DNA of 59,023 nt from a bacterium (GTDB lineage: Bacteria; CSSED10-310; JAFGSJ01), in the NCBI GenBank assembly GCA_016934675.1, contig JAFGSJ010000022.1, forward strand, positions 1-59,023. Direction: 5' to 3'. A model generated the notes under the pieces. That model was not told where the DNA came from. It worked only from the letters and a program-made list of their open reading frames with translations, and ran no database searches. Positions within the stretch are counted from its first letter, which is position 1. The number at the start of each line of letters is the position of its first letter. The position numbers and the translations under genes are program-made. Of the stretch, positions 1 to 8,449 are shown one piece after another.

Positions 1-122
1 TATAATCTGGTTGCTTGTGAGCTACCAGATTTTAGGGCAAAAAAAAGAAGATGTCAATTTTCGATCATTTTTTTGTCGCACACCCAGTGCTTCATATTTC
101 TCCTGTCTGGGATTGATCCTAC

Positions 123-151
123 TTGACAGGGGGGGCAATTTTCAATATTCT
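123..151 (+). promoter_or_regulatory. Sigma-70-like promoter for the beta-barrel gene
   Basis: A perfect -35 hexamer TTGACA lies at 123-128. After a 17-base spacer comes TATTCT at 146-151. It sits about 105 bases before the ATG at 258. The 1-257 stretch shows no other gene-like feature. This is inferred from consensus match only. Confidence 0.5.
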
Positions 152-257
152 TGTATGACAGGAGAGCATGCAGGTGAAGGTCGAGAAACAAGAGTTGAAT
201 AATGCTAGACCTATTGATTGGTCGTTGGTCATGAAACAGTTATCGTGGGAGGCAGTG

Positions 258-872
258 ATGAAAAAATCATTCATGGTATTTGTTATTCTCAGTGTATTCG
301 GTGGTTGGACCATGTCGGGCAATGTCGAGGCAGCCGGGATCGGGTTATATTTAAATAATGGGAGCGGTGATGCGACCTGGAAAAACGATGATAGTGGTGC
401 TGAAGTTGATGTTGATACGGACATATCCGGCTTCGGTATGATCATCGAGTCGAACGTTTCCAAGGACAAGGTCTATAGCAACAGGTTGACATTTGGTCCC
501 GAGGTCAATGAACTGTCGGCCTCAGGCGGTAGTGTCGAGTTACAGGGTTATGCCTTGCACAGCGATTTCGGTTTTGGGGGCAATATCGCGGATGTGGTCA
601 GGCTCTACGGTGGTTTTCAGATTCGGGCAGTCTGGTATGTCGAAGCCGAAGGCGATCATTATAATGAGGATGCCAGTATCACCGGTTTCGGCGTCGGGCC
701 CTTGATCGGTGTCAATGTCAATCCGGTCCCGGTCGTGACGTTTGCCTTAAAAGCGGGTTTTACGTATAGTTCCTATTATGGTGACGTCGAAGAGGTCGAT
801 TATAAACTTGAGGACCATCAGTACACCTATTTCAATCTGGGGCTCATCTTCCGTTTCAGCGAGGACTATTGA
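258..872 (+). CDS. Outer-membrane beta-barrel protein (porin-like, small)
   Basis: A 204-residue protein with an N-terminal signal peptide (MKKSFMVFVILSVFGGW, followed by a likely cleavage after VEAA). The mature part is rich in alternating hydrophobic/polar strands and glycines. It ends in the strand YFNLGLIFRF followed by four residues, resembling the aromatic C-terminal strand recognised by the BAM machinery. I chose the ATG at 258 because GGGAGG precedes it by about 6 bases and the signal peptide starts there. An upstream in-frame ATG at 168 would bury the signal peptide. The size fits an 8-stranded barrel, but I cannot assign a family such as OmpW or OmpA with certainty. Its function is unknown. 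It stands before two radical SAM genes with a 136-base gap, so it is probably a separate unit. Confidence 0.7.
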   Translation: MKKSFMVFVILSVFGGWTMSGNVEAAGIGLYLNNGSGDATWKNDDSGAEVDVDTDISGFGMIIESNVSKDKVYSNRLTFGPEVNELSASGGSVELQGYALHSDFGFGGNIADVVRLYGGFQIRAVWYVEAEGDHYNEDASITGFGVGPLIGVNVNPVPVVTFALKAGFTYSSYYGDVEEVDYKLEDHQYTYFNLGLIFRFSEDY

Positions 873-1008
873 AAATACTGATTCAGTGCCCGTATATTTC
901 CTGGTATCCGGCTCCTGACGAAGCCAGGTCGAAAATTCATAGGATTTGAATAGGATCGCCATACGTTCTATGAATAGACCAGCATTTAAGTGCCGGAGAC
1001 TATCGGGG

Positions 1009-1719
1009 ATGAAACGAAAAGCACGGATCCTGTTGATTGAGCCACCACGGACCATTTATGGCAGCGGTGAGACCAAACGTCACGGTTTTCCGTTGGGGTT
1101 GGGCTATCTGGCCGCATCACTCGAACAAGCGGACATCGAGGTGAATGTGCTCGATTGCGTGCTTGAAGGTTTTGATACAGAGCAGGAGCTGGGCAACAAT
1201 CTTTTTCGCTATGGTTTGAGTGATCGGGAGATTATCCGGGAGATCGAATCTGCACAGCCGGACATTGTGGGCATTTCGAATCTTTTTTCTGATCAGATCG
1301 CAGTAGTGCGGGCGTTATGTCAACTGGTGAAAGAGATCGATCCGGACCTGTTGACGGTTGTGGGCGGTAATCATGTAACGGCCTTACCCGAACATCTCCT
1401 GACAAGTCATTGTGTTGACTTTATTGTTCAGGGTGAGGGGGAAGCCATTCTGCCTGAATTGATCTCAGTCCTGATTGAGGGCGGTGATCTGTCAGGTGTG
1501 AGGGGTATTGGTTACAAGCGGGACGGACAGGTGGTCATCAATGCCCGTCGGGCCCCGATCGAGGACCTCGATAGCTTGCCTTTTCCAGCCCGCCATCTTT
1601 TTCCTTTCGAACGCTATTTCCGGATCACCAGTACGTTTGGAGATTCGATTTGGGGGGTCGTCTCGCCCGGACGGAAAAAAAAATCGGACCAGCTTCGACC
1701 CGTTATGCCAACATATTGA
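1009..1719 (+). CDS. B12-binding radical SAM protein, N-terminal part (frameshifted)
   Basis: This encodes the cobalamin-binding Rossmann half of a B12-dependent radical SAM enzyme: it starts RKARILLIEPPR, has the typical PLGLGYLAASLE segment, then VVGGNHVTALPE and FIVQGEGE, and reaches the linker FPARHLFPFERYF. In intact relatives the text then runs straight into a CxxxCxxC iron-sulfur motif. Here the frame is lost at a run of nine A (1675-1683), and a junk tail leads to a stop at 1719. The remainder of the enzyme continues in the -1 frame (next entry). An A10 run, or a -1 slip at the run, would join both halves into a protein of about 468 residues. The start at 1009 is chosen because homology begins there. 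An ATG at 946 is also possible. The natural substrate is unknown. Confidence 0.7.
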   Translation: MKRKARILLIEPPRTIYGSGETKRHGFPLGLGYLAASLEQADIEVNVLDCVLEGFDTEQELGNNLFRYGLSDREIIREIESAQPDIVGISNLFSDQIAVVRALCQLVKEIDPDLLTVVGGNHVTALPEHLLTSHCVDFIVQGEGEAILPELISVLIEGGDLSGVRGIGYKRDGQVVINARRAPIEDLDSLPFPARHLFPFERYFRITSTFGDSIWGVVSPGRKKKSDQLRPVMPTY

Positions 1720-2414
1720 CCTCACGCGGATGTCAAGCCCACTGCATCTTTTGTTCTTCACCCATGATGTGGGGCCATTTTCGGGCCCGCTCTCCGGAAA
1801 ATGTGCTGGATGAGCTCGAGCACCTGGTTTTGGAGTATGGTGTCGAAGAAATCCACTTTCAAGACAATAACATCACTGCTGATATCGCCCGGGCGGACAG
1901 ATTGTTCAGGGGCATGATCGAGCGTAATTTCAGGCTGCACTGGACCACACCCAACGGGATAGCTCTCTACAAAATGACACCGGCTCTGATCGAAACCATG
2001 AGAGCCAGCGGATGTTATTCGGTCTGGATTGCTCTTGAATCGGGTTCCCAGACCATGTTGAACCGGATCAAAAAGCCGTTAAATTTAGGTATAATCAAGC
2101 CTTTGGTCACTGAATTAAAACGACATGACATCCGGGTCAGCGGTTTTTTCCTGATCGGTTTACCCGGAGAAACACGGGCAGATATCATGCAGACGATCGA
2201 GTATGCCCGTGGTCTGGAACTTGATTACGCAACTTTTTCGATTGTCCAACCTTTGCCGGGCACAGAACTCTACGACATGTGCTTCGGTGATGAGGGTCCG
2301 GTGGATTTCAGCAGAATCAAATTTGCCCGGGGAGATTATAGCTTGTCCCACATTTCCCGGGATGAGCTCGAAGTGTTACGGCGATATGCCTGGGAACAGG
2401 TCAATGACAACTGA
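1650..2414 (+). CDS. B12-binding radical SAM protein, C-terminal part (frameshifted)
   Basis: This is the radical SAM half of the enzyme begun at 1009. It holds TSRGCQAHCIFCSSP, the CxxxCxxC ligand set of a [4Fe-4S] cluster (cysteines near 1731, 1743 and 1752). It then has the TIM-barrel features IHFQDNNITAD, SVWIALESGSQ and FLIGLPGET. The only in-frame start before the motif is a TTG at 1650, with no convincing ribosome site. Independent translation is therefore doubtful, and the piece is best read as the continuation of the upstream frame through the A9 run. Coding quality stays high across both halves, which argues for a recent lesion, programmed slippage or a sequencing error rather than an old pseudogene. 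The stop overlaps the start of the next radical SAM gene. Confidence 0.7.
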   Translation: MGGRLARTEKKIGPASTRYANILTSRGCQAHCIFCSSPMMWGHFRARSPENVLDELEHLVLEYGVEEIHFQDNNITADIARADRLFRGMIERNFRLHWTTPNGIALYKMTPALIETMRASGCYSVWIALESGSQTMLNRIKKPLNLGIIKPLVTELKRHDIRVSGFFLIGLPGETRADIMQTIEYARGLELDYATFSIVQPLPGTELYDMCFGDEGPVDFSRIKFARGDYSLSHISRDELEVLRRYAWEQVNDN

Positions 2415-3843
2415 AATCAGTCCTAAAAGAGTATTAACCAATCGTGATATTTTATTGAGTCAGCCTTTACTCAAGGGGTGGAAGCAGGCCATGCCGGACC
2501 TCGGTTTGGCCTTCTTGGCCGTCGCTTTGCAGCAAAATGGCTTCCGCGTTGAATTCCTTGATTGTATCTGCCAGGATATAACAGAGACTGAATTTTTCAA
2601 TTTTGTCCGGGAACGGCAATTCGGGGCAATCGGTTTCAAGCTGTTTTCCATGGACATGGATACGGTTCGGCGCTGGACCGATACGATTCGGCAGATTTGC
2701 CCCCAAACAATTGTGCTGCTCGGCGGTCCCCATCCATCATGTTCACCGGATGATGTCCTCGAGACTTTTCCCTCGGTTGATTTCGCGTTTCGGGGAGAGG
2801 CAGAAGAGGGTTTGCCCAGACTACTCGAACTGCTCGAAACAGGGACCCTGGCTCCAGAGCAATTGTCAGGTGTGCCCGGTCTGATTTACCGTCAAGACGG
2901 CTCGGTCCGAGTCAATGAGCAAGGGCAGATACAGGACTTGGCCACGTTGGGCTTACCGGCTTGGGAGTTGATGGACCCGCGGGCTTATCAGCATTTCGAG
3001 AATCTGTGGATTTTCCAGAAACGACCGGTGGTAGCCCCCTTGCATATTTCAAGGGGCTGCCCCTTCAGTTGCGGATTCTGTAGCGCGCATACCATTTCCG
3101 GCAGAAAAGTCCGTTTTCGGCCGATCGAATTGGTCATCGAGGAAATTAAACTCTTGCACCGGAATTACGGTGTCGAGGAATTTCACATCACCGACGATTA
3201 TTTTTCCAGTCAGCGGGAATACGTTTTGAAATTTTGCCAAGCCTTGGAACGACTTGATTTCGATATTTCCTGGTGTTGCCCCATTGGCATTCGAATCGAA
3301 GCTTTGACGCCCGAAATAGTCCGAGCCATGGAAAAGGCCGGATGTTACGGTACCTCGGTCGGTATCGAGTCCGGTTCAACCCGCATCCTGAAATTGATCA
3401 ATAAACAGATCAAGATCGATCAGGTCCGGCAAAATCTCGAGATGATAGCCCAAGAAACGAATTGGCTTATACAGGGATTTTTCATCCTCGGTCTTCCGAG
3501 CGAAACCAGGGAGGAAATCAAGGCTACAATTGATTTTGCGTGCTCTCTACCCTTGCATTTGGCCGCTTTTTCACCCTTTCGGGTCTCGAAAGGCACTGCC
3601 CTGTACGATTATCTGATCGAGCAGAACGAGATTTCAGAGGTCAACTGGTCAGCAGTCAACGTCGATCAGATCGGTTACGCACCAAAGGGTATGACCATCC
3701 CCGAGTTGATCACGTTGCGCCGTCAGGCCTATGTCAAGTTTTACAGCAAACCCAGTCGTGCTTTCGCTTTACTCAAACAACTCCGTTATCCCCGCCAGCG
3801 AAAGGTCTTCTTCGAGATGGCCAAACGGCGACTCCTGCCCTGA
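2404..3843 (+). CDS. B12-binding domain radical SAM protein
   Basis: A 479-residue enzyme with the same architecture as its upstream neighbour. The N-terminal cobalamin-binding domain includes MPDLGLAFLAVALQQNG and LLGGPHPSCSPDDVLE. The radical SAM core carries ISRGCPFSCGFCSAH (CxxxCxxC), followed by EFHITDDYF, GTSVGIESGS and FFILGLPSETREE. The ATG at 2404 lies inside the last codons of the preceding gene (stop at 2412-2414), so the two are translationally coupled. No ATG further upstream gives a domain-like N-terminus. The family uses a 5'-deoxyadenosyl radical, often for methyl transfer or rearrangement on unactivated carbon. The substrate cannot be read from the sequence. Having two adjacent paralogs suggests successive steps in one small pathway (inference). 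Confidence 0.85.
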   Translation: MTTEISPKRVLTNRDILLSQPLLKGWKQAMPDLGLAFLAVALQQNGFRVEFLDCICQDITETEFFNFVRERQFGAIGFKLFSMDMDTVRRWTDTIRQICPQTIVLLGGPHPSCSPDDVLETFPSVDFAFRGEAEEGLPRLLELLETGTLAPEQLSGVPGLIYRQDGSVRVNEQGQIQDLATLGLPAWELMDPRAYQHFENLWIFQKRPVVAPLHISRGCPFSCGFCSAHTISGRKVRFRPIELVIEEIKLLHRNYGVEEFHITDDYFSSQREYVLKFCQALERLDFDISWCCPIGIRIEALTPEIVRAMEKAGCYGTSVGIESGSTRILKLINKQIKIDQVRQNLEMIAQETNWLIQGFFILGLPSETREEIKATIDFACSLPLHLAAFSPFRVSKGTALYDYLIEQNEISEVNWSAVNVDQIGYAPKGMTIPELITLRRQAYVKFYSKPSRAFALLKQLRYPRQRKVFFEMAKRRLLP

Positions 3844-3905
3844 CTCCTCTGGCCCTATTCTCCCATGATTAGGTAGAGATTTAGGCACTGGATAGTAAAC
3901 TTGTT

Positions 3906-3934
3906 TTGGCAAATGTGGACAAACATGCTATAGT
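3906..3934 (+). promoter_or_regulatory. Extended -10 sigma-70 promoter before the acyl-CoA dehydrogenase
   Basis: TTGGCA (3906-3911), a 17-base spacer and TATAGT (3929-3934). A TG dinucleotide one base before the -10 makes an extended -10 element. It is located 71 bases before the ATG at 4005. Inferred from consensus only. Confidence 0.55.
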
Positions 3935-4004
3935 GGCTTGAACCAATAAAGCGGCATAACAGTTAACACAATTGTCACCTGCAGTTACATCTGGGAGGTC
4001 GATC

Positions 4005-5174
4005 ATGGATTATAAGAAATTCGATTTATTCAATCCAACAGAAGAACATCAAGCACTGCGAGAAACGGTCAGCAAGTTCTCGAGGGAAGAAATCGCTCCT
4101 CAGGCCAATGCTTTTGATGACGCTGAAAAATTCAATCTGGAGCTCTATCGTAAATTGATCGGTGAACTGGGTCTGCTCGGCATAACTATACCGGAAAAGG
4201 ATGGCGGGATCGGACTGGATGCCATTGCCTGCGTGATCGTGCATGAGGAAATGTCCCGTTTCGACCCGGGTTTTGCCATATCGTATCTGGCCCACGAGGT
4301 CCTTTTCGTCAACAATTTTTATTATGCCTCGAATCCGGCTCAACGTGAAAAATACCTGCCCAAACTCCTGAATGGGGAATTTATGGGTGGTGTGGCCATG
4401 ACCGAGCCCGAGGCAGGAACTGATGTCCTGGGGATGCAGACCACGGCCGTCCGTCAGGGCGACACGTTTATCCTCAATGGGACCAAGCAGTTTATAACTA
4501 ACGGCCCCGAGGCGGATGTGTTCATTGTTTATGCCAAACCCGATCGTAACCGCAAAGAGATATCCACCTTTGTGGTCGAGAAAAACTTTCCCGGTTTCAG
4601 TGTGGGCAAAAAGGAAATAAAAATGGGTATGAAAGCCTCGAGTACCTCGTGCCTGGTCATGGAAGATTGCGAGGTGCCGGCTGAGAATCTGCTCGGTGAA
4701 GAAGGCAAAGGCCTGATTCACATGATGCGCAACCTTGAAATCGAGCGGGTCGCTTTGGGGGCCCAATCGATCGGGATTGCCCTGCAATGTGTCGATATCA
4801 TGTCCCGTTATGCCATTAATGAGCGTTCCGCATTTGGACAAAAACTGATCGCCTTTGGCCAGATTCAGCAATTGATCGCGGAAGCGTATGCTCAAACCGC
4901 CGCTGCCCGGGCCCTGATTTACCTGGTCGCCAAGGACATTTCGCCCGAAGTCCGCAACAGCCTTGGTGCTTCGAGCGCGAAACTGGTCGCCACCACTACC
5001 GCAGAAAAAGTTGCCCGAAACGCGATCCAGGTCCTGGGAGGATATGGTTACAGCCGTGAATACAATGTGGAGCGATTGTTACGAGATGCGATCCTTCTCA
5101 GTATCGGCGGTGGGACCAACGAGGCCATGCAGAAGAACATCACTGCCGATCTGAAGAGAATCTACCAGGTCTGA
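4005..5174 (+). CDS. Acyl-CoA dehydrogenase (isovaleryl-CoA-type active site)
   Basis: A 389-residue FAD enzyme that oxidises an acyl-CoA to the trans-2-enoyl-CoA and passes electrons to electron-transfer flavoprotein. It shows family signatures AMTEPEAGTD (about 132-140), NGTKQFITNG (158-167) and the C-terminal VLGGYGYSREYNVERLLRDA. At the position of the catalytic Glu of medium-chain enzymes (the YEGT motif) this protein reads IGGGTNE, with glycine. A Glu at residue 247 in NLEIER aligns with the catalytic base of isovaleryl-CoA and long-chain dehydrogenases. This suggests a branched or otherwise unusual acyl substrate (inference). GGGAGG sits 6 bases before ATG 4005. It is monocistronic. 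Its 3' end overlaps the convergent ATPase gene by 13 bases. No ETF genes are in the window. Confidence 0.9.
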   Translation: MDYKKFDLFNPTEEHQALRETVSKFSREEIAPQANAFDDAEKFNLELYRKLIGELGLLGITIPEKDGGIGLDAIACVIVHEEMSRFDPGFAISYLAHEVLFVNNFYYASNPAQREKYLPKLLNGEFMGGVAMTEPEAGTDVLGMQTTAVRQGDTFILNGTKQFITNGPEADVFIVYAKPDRNRKEISTFVVEKNFPGFSVGKKEIKMGMKASSTSCLVMEDCEVPAENLLGEEGKGLIHMMRNLEIERVALGAQSIGIALQCVDIMSRYAINERSAFGQKLIAFGQIQQLIAEAYAQTAAARALIYLVAKDISPEVRNSLGASSAKLVATTTAEKVARNAIQVLGGYGYSREYNVERLLRDAILLSIGGGTNEAMQKNITADLKRIYQV

Positions 5175-6007
5175 TCTGAGTGAGCGGATGTGGTTTTTTC
5201 AGATTTTGATGACAGGTCCTTGACGAACTCGACCCGATTACCGGTTTCATTGTATTGGACATTGTCCATCAATTGCCGGGCGATAAAGATACCGCGTCCC
5301 GATGGCAATAAGATGCGTTCCCTGTTCGTCGGGTCCGGAATATCACTGACTTCAAAGCCAGGTCCCTGGTCTTCGATTGAAATGAAAATGTGGTCCTGAT
5401 AGATCAGGCATCGGATCGTGACCATCTTGTCCGGTTCATTCCGGTTTCCGTGACGGATAGCGTTGGTCCCAAGTTCATCGAGTGTCAATCGCAAATTGAC
5501 AATTTCATCATCTTCGAGACCCAATTGGATGAACTGATTAGTTATGATATTGTTGACCCTGAAGAGAAAACGCAATTCATTCTGAACATGAAAGACGAAT
5601 TTTTTTCGCAGGCCCTCATAGGCAACTGAATGTTCGAGACCCTCGACCACATTCTCGATGAGATCGATTGTTGTGGAGATCTGGGCTGGCCAACGCGTAT
5701 AGGCATCAGGTTCGAAGCGGATGCTTCTAAGTCTGGCGGGAGCACAACCTGATCTGGTCAGGAGAATAATGGGTGTGAGAGGCTGAGTATTGCTTAAACG
5801 AAGTGCCTTGATCAATTCATATCCCTTAGTGGCCTGATATGAACTAATCACAATGAATCTGGTTTGTTGAAACAATGAGAGGTTCTTTAAGTCGGTTTTA
5901 TCGATGATCACCGGCTGAAGAATGAATCTTTTCTGAAGCGCCTCGATCAGTTTTCTGAGCTGACCGGATGGCGGATCATCCTTAACCAGGATGTGAAACT
6001 TGCCCAT
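5162..6007 (-). CDS. RsbW-like serine kinase/ATPase with N-terminal receiver-like domain
   Basis: 281 residues. The C-terminal half is a GHKL ATPase of the anti-sigma/phosphatase-partner type: N-box DELGTNAIRHGN (177-188), G1 box EDQGPGF (212-218) and G2 box SGRGI (236-240). The N-terminal 120 residues resemble a CheY-type alpha/beta fold (IVISSYQATKGYELIKALR, PIILLT) but lack a clear phospho-acceptor acidic pocket, so it may be a degenerate receiver. In partner-switching systems such kinases phosphorylate an STAS antagonist and are opposed by PP2C phosphatases. A receiver-PP2C protein is encoded at 28779, but no STAS protein is seen here. Start 6007 is chosen for GAGG seven bases upstream; ATG 6079 has no such support. 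The gene overlaps the dehydrogenase tail-to-tail. Confidence 0.75.
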   Translation of the reverse strand: MGKFHILVKDDPPSGQLRKLIEALQKRFILQPVIIDKTDLKNLSLFQQTRFIVISSYQATKGYELIKALRLSNTQPLTPIILLTRSGCAPARLRSIRFEPDAYTRWPAQISTTIDLIENVVEGLEHSVAYEGLRKKFVFHVQNELRFLFRVNNIITNQFIQLGLEDDEIVNLRLTLDELGTNAIRHGNRNEPDKMVTIRCLIYQDHIFISIEDQGPGFEVSDIPDPTNRERILLPSGRGIFIARQLMDNVQYNETGNRVEFVKDLSSKSEKTTSAHSDQTW

Positions 6008-6096
6008 ACACGTCCTCGCGTATGCTCTCCGATTATCAAAGGCGATTATTGCCGCACATTTAAGTCGTTGCTTTGGCAATATCCCTTAATTATTCG

Positions 6097-6125
6097 AAAC
6101 TAACATATTTCATTGGACTTGTCAA
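6097..6125 (-). promoter_or_regulatory. Possible promoter for the RsbW-like gene
   Basis: On the minus strand TTGACA (6125-6120) is followed after 17 bases by the weak -10 TAGTTT (6102-6097), about 90 bases before the ATG at 6007. The -35 is perfect and the -10 is poor. Confidence 0.3.
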
Positions 6126-6149
6126 GTTATCACATTTGGGCAGGATTTA

Positions 6150-6178
6150 TTGACATTCAACCTGAAGATGAATAGGAT
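6150..6178 (+). promoter_or_regulatory. Promoter for the radical SAM-EamA-PAP2 unit
   Basis: TTGACA at 6150-6155, a spacer of 17 and TAGGAT at 6173-6178, 34 bases before the ATG at 6212. It is divergent from the RsbW-like gene. Inferred by consensus. Confidence 0.45.
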
Positions 6179-6211
6179 TACATTGTTTTGCAAGACAGGG
6201 AGAGAACTCTC

Positions 6212-7573
6212 ATGGTAAAGATCGGACTGGTCGCGCCAGGTTGGACTAAATCAAGTGTCTGGGGTTATCTGCTTTTTCGGTTCCCGGTCTTGAGTTTGCC
6301 TACCTTGGCAGCAGTCACACCGCCGGAGCACACGCTGACTTTTTGGGACGATAATATCGAGAATGTCCAGGAAGGTATTGGTGACGAGCAGTTAATCGCC
6401 ATTTCGGTAATGACCCCTCTCGCTCCACGGGCCTATGCTTTGGCTGATTATTTTCGGGCCCGAGGCAAAACCGTTGTCTTAGGTGGGGTCCATCCGACTT
6501 TCTGTCCTGACGAAGCTTTGGAGCACGCCGATGCTATTGTGGTCGGCGAAGCTGAGCAAACCTGGCCGCTACTCCTGAAGGACTTTGAGTCGGGGACACT
6601 CGAGCAGAAATATCAGGCCACGGCTTTGATCGATGGGGCCCTGATCCCAGCGGTAGACCGCTCAGTGTTCAAAGGTAAGAAATACTTTTTTACCAATCTG
6701 CTGCAGACGACACGGGGGTGCCCCTATGATTGTGAATTCTGCAGTGTGACCAGTTTTTATGGCGGTTCCTATCGGGTCAGGCCCTTGGAACACGTTCGGG
6801 CTGAACTTGACACGATCGCCCGGCCGGGCAGTTTCATCTTTATCGTGGATGATAACATTTTGGGTCTGCCCCGTTATAGCAAACAGTTATTCGAGTTACT
6901 GAAAGAGTATCGCTACAAATGGCTCAGTCATGCCTCGATCAACCTGGCCTTCAAGGAAGACTTGCTGGCGTCAGCGGCCAAAAGCGGCTGTTACGGCCTG
7001 TTTGTGGGCTTAGAGACCCTGGATGATAAAAACCTTGATCTGATGGGAAAACGGGTCAACAAGGTGGCCTATTACCGCGAGGCCCTGGCCCGGTTCCATG
7101 ACGCCGGTATCGGTATTCTCGGCTCTTTTGTCGTGGGTTACGACCACGATGGTCCCGAGAGCTTCGAGAACATTTACGAGTTTTGTTGTAAAAACAAGCT
7201 CGATGGCGGCCTGTTCACTATTCTCACGCCTTTCCCCGGGACACGCGTCCGTCAGAGACTGGCCGACGAGAACAGGCTCCTGACCAGTGACTGGAATGAC
7301 TACGATATGGAGCATGTTGTGTATCAGCCTAAAAAGCTGTCCGCCGAACAATTGTATGATGGATTCAGGACCCTGACCCGGCAGTTCCACTCGGTCCCCT
7401 CTCTCGTACGCCGTTTGCTCCCGCCCAGGCGCTCTTTCCAGTTTTTCGGGCCGGGCAACCTTGGCTTCAAGATCGCCTGGGGCAGAAAATTCCGTGGAGA
7501 ATACAAACAGACCAGATATGAGCAGGATCGTGAGACAGAAACTCAGCCAACACCCTTCAACGATCAGGACTGA
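6212..7573 (+). CDS. B12-binding radical SAM protein with DUF4070-like C-terminus
   Basis: A 453-residue enzyme. The N-terminal B12-binding fold includes SLPTLAAVTPPEHTL, VVLGGVHPTFCPDEAL and VVGEAEQTW. The radical SAM motif is TTRGCPYDCEFCSVTSFYG (CxxxCxxC), followed by FIFIVDDNI and GLFVGLETLDD. The C-terminal region with GSFVVGYDHDGPESFE, ILTPFPGTR and a late PGNLGFKI segment matches the long B12-radical SAM proteins that carry a DUF4070-type tail. The start at 6212 follows CAGGGAGAG by about 9 bases. The EamA gene begins directly after its stop codon (TGA then ATG), so the three genes 6212-9079 read as one operon. The membrane transporter and PAP2 neighbours hint at modification of a lipid or polyprenol-linked compound (inference). 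Confidence 0.85.
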   Translation: MVKIGLVAPGWTKSSVWGYLLFRFPVLSLPTLAAVTPPEHTLTFWDDNIENVQEGIGDEQLIAISVMTPLAPRAYALADYFRARGKTVVLGGVHPTFCPDEALEHADAIVVGEAEQTWPLLLKDFESGTLEQKYQATALIDGALIPAVDRSVFKGKKYFFTNLLQTTRGCPYDCEFCSVTSFYGGSYRVRPLEHVRAELDTIARPGSFIFIVDDNILGLPRYSKQLFELLKEYRYKWLSHASINLAFKEDLLASAAKSGCYGLFVGLETLDDKNLDLMGKRVNKVAYYREALARFHDAGIGILGSFVVGYDHDGPESFENIYEFCCKNKLDGGLFTILTPFPGTRVRQRLADENRLLTSDWNDYDMEHVVYQPKKLSAEQLYDGFRTLTRQFHSVPSLVRRLLPPRRSFQFFGPGNLGFKIAWGRKFRGEYKQTRYEQDRETETQPTPFNDQD

Positions 7574-8446
7574 ATGAGAAAAAATCCTTATTTTTATGCA
7601 CTCCTTTCGGTAGTGTGCTGGTCTACTGTGGCCACCGCTTTCAAGCTGGCACTCGAAGAGATCGACTTTCTGCAGTTGCTTTTTTACAGTACATTTTTTT
7701 CTGCCCTGTCACTGTTAGTAGTCATCATCATGCGCGGCCAGCTCGGACTCATGCTGACACTGTCTCGTCGGCATTGGCCCAAATCAGTTCTGCTCGGCTT
7801 GTTTAATCCTATGGCTTATTACCTGGTCCTGTTTAAAGCCTATGATTTACTCCCGGCCCAGCAGGCACAACCGCTGAATTACACCTGGCCGCTGATGTTG
7901 GTCCTTTTTTCCGCTTTCTTTCATAAAGAAAAGATCACTACCAAACAGATAATCGGCATTCTCATCAGTTTCAGTGGCGTTATGGTCATCGCCACCCGCG
8001 GCAGACTGGTCAGTCTCGATATCGTCGAGCCCCTTGGGGTCTGCCTGGCCGTGGGCTCGTCTTTGCTGTGGGCAACTTACTGGCTCCTGAACATCAAAGA
8101 CAATCTCGATATATCCATCCGGATGTTCTTCAATTTTTTTTCCGGATTCTGCGCTATTGCCCTGTTACTCTTTTTTCTTGACCACTCGCTCAGCATCAGC
8201 TTCAGCTCGCTTACTCTCTGTCTCTATATCGGTTTGTTCGAAATGGGCTTGACCTTCGTTTTCTGGTCCAAGGCCCTGCAAATGAGTCAGAGCACCGTGC
8301 TTTCGCAACTCGTGTATCTTTCGCCGTTCATTTCGCTCATCTTTATCAGGCTGATCCTCAAGGAAACAATCATGTTATCATCGGGTGTGGGCCTTGTTCT
8401 GATCATCGCCGGTATCGTCATCGGTCAAAGAATGCGGAGGAACTGA
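7574..8446 (+). CDS. EamA/DMT-family membrane transporter
   Basis: A 290-residue integral membrane protein with about ten hydrophobic segments arranged as two repeats of five, the layout of EamA drug/metabolite transporters. Characteristic pieces are YALLSVVCWSTVATAFKLAL at the start, PLNYTWPLMLVLFSAFFHKEK closing repeat one, and LVYLSPFISLIFIRLILKETI in repeat two, followed by the usual GIVIG end. The substrate cannot be predicted. The ATG directly abuts the TGA of the radical SAM gene, and the next gene starts four bases after its stop, so expression is probably coupled. The transporter may move the product or precursor of the neighbouring radical SAM enzyme (inference). Confidence 0.85.
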   Translation: MRKNPYFYALLSVVCWSTVATAFKLALEEIDFLQLLFYSTFFSALSLLVVIIMRGQLGLMLTLSRRHWPKSVLLGLFNPMAYYLVLFKAYDLLPAQQAQPLNYTWPLMLVLFSAFFHKEKITTKQIIGILISFSGVMVIATRGRLVSLDIVEPLGVCLAVGSSLLWATYWLLNIKDNLDISIRMFFNFFSGFCAIALLLFFLDHSLSISFSSLTLCLYIGLFEMGLTFVFWSKALQMSQSTVLSQLVYLSPFISLIFIRLILKETIMLSSGVGLVLIIAGIVIGQRMRRN

Positions 8447-8449
8447 AAC

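Noticed and set aside
168..257. Longer start for the beta-barrel gene
   Set aside because: It would place thirty residues before a clear signal peptide, and the ribosome site is at 246-251.
4026..4895. Long open frame (about 289 codons) on the minus strand inside the acyl-CoA dehydrogenase gene
   Set aside because: It lies entirely antisense to a confident gene, has no ribosome site, and reads as low-quality protein.
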